DNA from: Pseudomarimonas sp964350895 | GTDB taxonomy: Bacteria; Pseudomonadota; Gammaproteobacteria; Xanthomonadales; Xanthomonadaceae | Direction of reading: 5' to 3' | NCBI GenBank assembly: GCA_964350895.1 | Contig: CAYGMG010000134.1 | Span: 1 to 10,766 of the forward strand | Length of the DNA stretch: 10,766 nt | Shown here: positions 8,604 through 10,766 of the stretch, piece after piece | Position numbering within the stretch: position 1 is the stretch's first letter | How the letters are laid out: each line of letters begins with the position of its first letter | The notes under the pieces: model-generated | What the model was told of the DNA's origin: nothing | Databases searched by the model: none | Seen by the model: only the letters and a program-made list of their open reading frames with translations | Position numbers and translations under genes: made by a program

Positions 8604-8909
8604 TCAGGAGGAGCGTCGCCCGGCGCGCAGAGCGCGCTCGCGTTCGACTCGCTCGCGGCGTTCGACCTTGGGGTCGCGAATCAGCCTACGGTAAATTTCG
8701 ACGCGATCGCCAGGGCGCAGCGGTTGGCTGAGCGCCGCCTCGCGTCCCCATAGGCCGACTCCGGCGGGCAACGCGTCTGGATCAAGTCCGGCCTCGGCCA
8801 GAGGAGCCGCACGCAGCGCATCGCCAATCGTTGCCTCGGCAGGAAGGACAAGTTTCCAGCGCCAGCAGCGCGGCGCCGTGGCGTAGACGACTTCGATCAG
8901 CAGCGCCAT
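8604..8909 (-). CDS. rnfH: RnfH family ubiquitin-like protein (RatB, UPF0125)
   Basis: This 101-residue soluble protein belongs to the RnfH/RatB family, which has a beta-grasp (ubiquitin/MoaD-like) fold. The N-terminal strand IEVVYATAP and the C-terminal signature LRPGDRVEIYRRLIRDPKVERR are diagnostic. The tail is a charged, arginine-rich extension. The C terminus lacks the Gly-Gly of true sulfur carriers. The family's function is not well defined; the name RnfH comes from linkage to rnf electron-transport genes in some bacteria, and RatB from its pairing with RatA. Its ATG is 3 nt downstream of the ratA stop, so the two are cotranscribed and probably translationally coupled. Confidence 0.92.
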   Translation of the reverse strand: MALLIEVVYATAPRCWRWKLVLPAEATIGDALRAAPLAEAGLDPDALPAGVGLWGREAALSQPLRPGDRVEIYRRLIRDPKVERRERVERERALRAGRRSS

Positions 8910-8912
8910 GGT

Positions 8913-9344
8913 TCAGCCTGCTTCCCGGCGCGCTTCACGCACGAAGTCGTCGACCAGCCGGTCAGCGAAGCCTCGAAACCCGCTGGCCAGTGCCGAGCCG
9001 AGGAAGCGGCCGGCAAGTTCGAAGTCCAGGCTGAGGCTGACCCGGCAGGCATCTTCGGCCAGGGCGTTGAATGACCACTGGCCGTGCAGATCACGAAACG
9101 GACCCTCGACCAGGGAGAGACGAATCACGCAACCGGGCTCGACCTCGTTTCGCGTGGTAAAACCCACCCGGATGCCGGCAAGGCGTACGCCCAGCTTCGC
9201 CAGGCGCCAGTTCTCGCCGCGCTCAAGCACGCTGCTTTCCTCACACCAGGGGAAGCGCCGGGCGTAGGCGTCGACATCGTCGACCAGGTCGAACATCGCC
9301 TGGGCGCTGCGCCTGACCAAGGCGCTGCGCTCGACCCGACTCAC
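8913..9344 (-). CDS. ratA: RatA, START-domain protein (COQ10/polyketide cyclase-like)
   Basis: The 143-residue protein is a single START/SRPBCC hydrophobic-pocket domain. The N-terminal RSALVRRSAQAMFDLVDDV followed by a PWC is the family opening, and the C-terminal helix FADRLVDDFVREA closes the fold. E. coli RatA was described as a toxin that blocks association of ribosomal subunits. Mitochondrial COQ10 and many bacterial relatives bind ubiquinone, so a respiratory role is also possible. The frame is open to 9458. I chose the GTG at 9344 (VSRVERSALV) because homology begins there and the longer version has no family match; a weak GGA lies upstream. RatA is first in an operon with rnfH and divergent from smpB by 71 bp. 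RatA/RatB are not an established toxin-antitoxin pair. Confidence 0.92.
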   Translation of the reverse strand: MSRVERSALVRRSAQAMFDLVDDVDAYARRFPWCEESSVLERGENWRLAKLGVRLAGIRVGFTTRNEVEPGCVIRLSLVEGPFRDLHGQWSFNALAEDACRVSLSLDFELAGRFLGSALASGFRGFADRLVDDFVREARREAG

Positions 9345-9415
9345 CCGCTGTTCCGCGGCAAGGCTCGCCAGAGCGACGCCGATTCGGCCAGAATCCCACG
9401 CAAGGAAGCGATCCC

Positions 9416-9907
9416 ATGTCCAAGAAAGCCGCAAAGAATAACGGAACCGACAGAACAATCGCGCTCAATCGGCGCGCGCGGCACGAGTTTGCGCTGGGCG
9501 ACCGCTTCGAGGCGGGCATGTCCCTGCAGGGTTGGGAGCTCAAGGCGATCCGCGCCGGCCGCGCCAATATCGGCGAGAGCTACGCCGTTGTCCGCGGCGG
9601 CGAGCTGTTCCTGTTCGGTGCCCAGATCACCCCCTTGATCTCGGCTTCGTCGCACGTGCTTGCCGACGACCGCCGGACCCGCAAGCTGCTCCTGCACCGC
9701 CACGAGATTGACCGGCTGATCGGTCGCGTCGAGCGTGAAGGCTTTACCTTGATTCCCACCGCGATGTACTGGAAGGGCAACAAGGTCAAGCTCGAGCTGG
9801 CCCTGGCCAAGGGCAAGCAAAGCCACGACAAGCGCGCCACCGAAAAGGAGCGCGACTGGAACCGCGAGAAGCAGCGGGTGATGCGCCGAGGCAATCCGAA
9901 TGCCTGA
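9416..9907 (+). CDS. smpB: SsrA-binding protein SmpB
   Basis: SmpB binds tmRNA (SsrA) and brings it to stalled ribosomes in trans-translation, which releases the ribosome and tags the unfinished protein for proteolysis. The 163-residue protein has the oligonucleotide-binding beta barrel with LNRRARHEF, GWELKAIRAGRANI and FLFGAQITPL. The positively charged C-terminal tail (KGKQSHDKRATEKERDWNRE, then KQRVMRR) inserts into the mRNA channel. Length fits the family. AAGGAAG about 7 nt before the ATG is a good ribosome binding site. No ssrA gene is visible in the window, although in E. coli it directly follows smpB; here an aminotransferase gene takes that position. Confidence 0.97.
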   Translation: MSKKAAKNNGTDRTIALNRRARHEFALGDRFEAGMSLQGWELKAIRAGRANIGESYAVVRGGELFLFGAQITPLISASSHVLADDRRTRKLLLHRHEIDRLIGRVEREGFTLIPTAMYWKGNKVKLELALAKGKQSHDKRATEKERDWNREKQRVMRRGNPNA

Positions 9908-10766
9908 GGCCGCGCCGCGCCCACGCTTCTCGACCCGCGTCGAACGGCTGACCGAGGACCCGGCCTCGCGCGCCTGGGCCCTGCACGGCCGCGCTGTCGC
10001 CCTGCAGATATCCGGGCGCCCGGTGCGCCTGCTCTCGGTCGGCGATCCGGACTTCGACACGCCAGCCTCGATCATCGATGCCGCGGTGCGCTCGCTGCGC
10101 GCTGGGCGCACCCACTATCCAGCGATCGCCGGGGACAGCGCCCTGCGCCAGGCGATCGCCGCCCACCACCGCGCCGAGTCCGGGGTCGACTGCGATCCCG
10201 GTCAGGTCCAGGTGTTCGCCGGCGGCCAGAATGCGCTGTTCATGATGATGCAGGCGCTGGCTGGCGACGGCGATGAAGTGCTTGTCGCCGATCCCTATTA
10301 CGCGACCTATCCAGGCGTCATCGCGGCCTGCGGCGCGCGGATGCGGGCCGTTGACACCTCGACCAGCGACTGGCATCTCACCGCGAAACAGATTGAAGCG
10401 GCCCTGAGTCCAGCGACCCGTGTCGTGCTGCTCAACTCGCCGAGCAATCCCTGTGGCGTGGTGACGCCAGCGGAAGAAGTGGAGCGGATCGTTGCCCTGT
10501 GCCAGCGGGAGGGGCTTTGGCTGGTCGCCGACGAGGTCTATGGCGAGTTGCTTTTCGCCGGCCGCTTTCACTCGGCCTGGAAATACTCGGCGCGACACGA
10601 CCGGCTGGTGGTCATCGGCAGCGCATCCAAGCGTTTCGCGATGACCGGCTGGCGGCTGGGCTGGTGCGCAGCGCCCAGCGACCTGATCGTGCGCCTGAAG
10701 GCGCTGGCCACGGCCGGCCTGTTCGGCACCCCGCCATTTCTGCAGGATGCGCTGGCCGGCGCGCTG
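9900..10766 (+). CDS. Class I/II PLP-dependent aminotransferase (partial, 3' end outside window)
   Basis: The frame opens at an ATG (9900) that overlaps the smpB stop by 8 bp, preceded by GAGG at a suitable distance, and stays open to the window edge (289 codons, no stop). Motifs of fold-type I aspartate aminotransferase relatives appear in order: SVGDPDFDTP near the N terminus, AGGQNALF for the phosphate-binding region, NSPSNPCG (Asn183), DEVYGELLF (Asp211, Tyr214), and SASKRFAMTGWRLGW with PLP-binding Lys244. The usual Thr in NPTG is Cys185. The substrate cannot be read from the sequence; aspartate, alanine or aromatic amino acids, or a cystathionine-lyase-like activity, are all possible. 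Overlap with smpB implies cotranscription and translational coupling, though the functions are unrelated on present knowledge. About 100 residues should lie beyond the edge. Confidence 0.92.
   Translation, partial: MPEAAPRPRFSTRVERLTEDPASRAWALHGRAVALQISGRPVRLLSVGDPDFDTPASIIDAAVRSLRAGRTHYPAIAGDSALRQAIAAHHRAESGVDCDPGQVQVFAGGQNALFMMMQALAGDGDEVLVADPYYATYPGVIAACGARMRAVDTSTSDWHLTAKQIEAALSPATRVVLLNSPSNPCGVVTPAEEVERIVALCQREGLWLVADEVYGELLFAGRFHSAWKYSARHDRLVVIGSASKRFAMTGWRLGWCAAPSDLIVRLKALATAGLFGTPPFLQDALAGAL

Noticed and set aside
8604..9344. ratA-rnfH as a toxin-antitoxin module
   Set aside because: RatA has been reported as a ribosome-targeting toxin, but RnfH/RatB is a separate ubiquitin-like protein not established as its antitoxin. 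The pair is a conserved housekeeping operon next to smpB and bamE.
9786..10598. A 270-codon minus-strand frame opposite smpB and the aminotransferase
   Set aside because: The plus strand carries two genes with clear catalytic and binding motifs across this span. The antisense frame has none.

Overview
The window is a gene-dense, high-GC (judged by eye) chromosomal stretch from a gammaproteobacterium, most likely of the Xanthomonadales/Lysobacterales. The evidence is the Xanthomonas-like HrcA, a cysteine-free Fur of the Xanthomonas/Pseudomonas kind, fur divergent from bamE (omlA), and the gene order recN-(fur)-bamE-rnfH-ratA-smpB. All recognisable genes are housekeeping genes. I found no phage, defence, secretion or biosynthetic cluster.

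Left end (1-940). About 200 bp without a confident gene is followed by a minus-strand tRNA operon, tRNA-Ala(GGC) then tRNA-Glu(UUC). It has a near-consensus sigma70 promoter and a clear intrinsic terminator. The promoter overlaps the stop codon of the upstream minus-strand gene, which encodes a DUF1249 (YqiB-like) protein.

Centre-left (940-4650). A 160-bp element with 20-bp terminal inverted repeats lies between the DUF1249 gene and ppsR. It looks like a small non-autonomous transposable element. Next is the divergent pair ppsR (minus) and ppsA (plus): PEP synthase, which makes phosphoenolpyruvate from pyruvate, and the bifunctional kinase/pyrophosphorylase that turns it off and on.

Centre (4651-8110). 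hrcA (minus) is convergent with ppsA and divergent from recN. No grpE, dnaK or dnaJ lies next to hrcA, and I see no CIRCE operator. recN (plus) converges on fur (minus), with strong GC-rich palindromes at the junction. fur is divergent from bamE.

Right (8109-10766). bamE (plus) converges on the two-gene operon ratA-rnfH (minus). ratA is divergent from smpB (plus), the tmRNA partner. smpB overlaps by 8 bp a class I/II PLP-dependent aminotransferase gene that runs off the window and has no stop codon inside it.

The block recN-bamE-rnfH-ratA-smpB follows the well-known enterobacterial order, with fur inserted. The least explained items are the inverted-repeat element, the uncertain hrcA start with its apparent separation from the chaperone genes, and the aminotransferase coupled to smpB.
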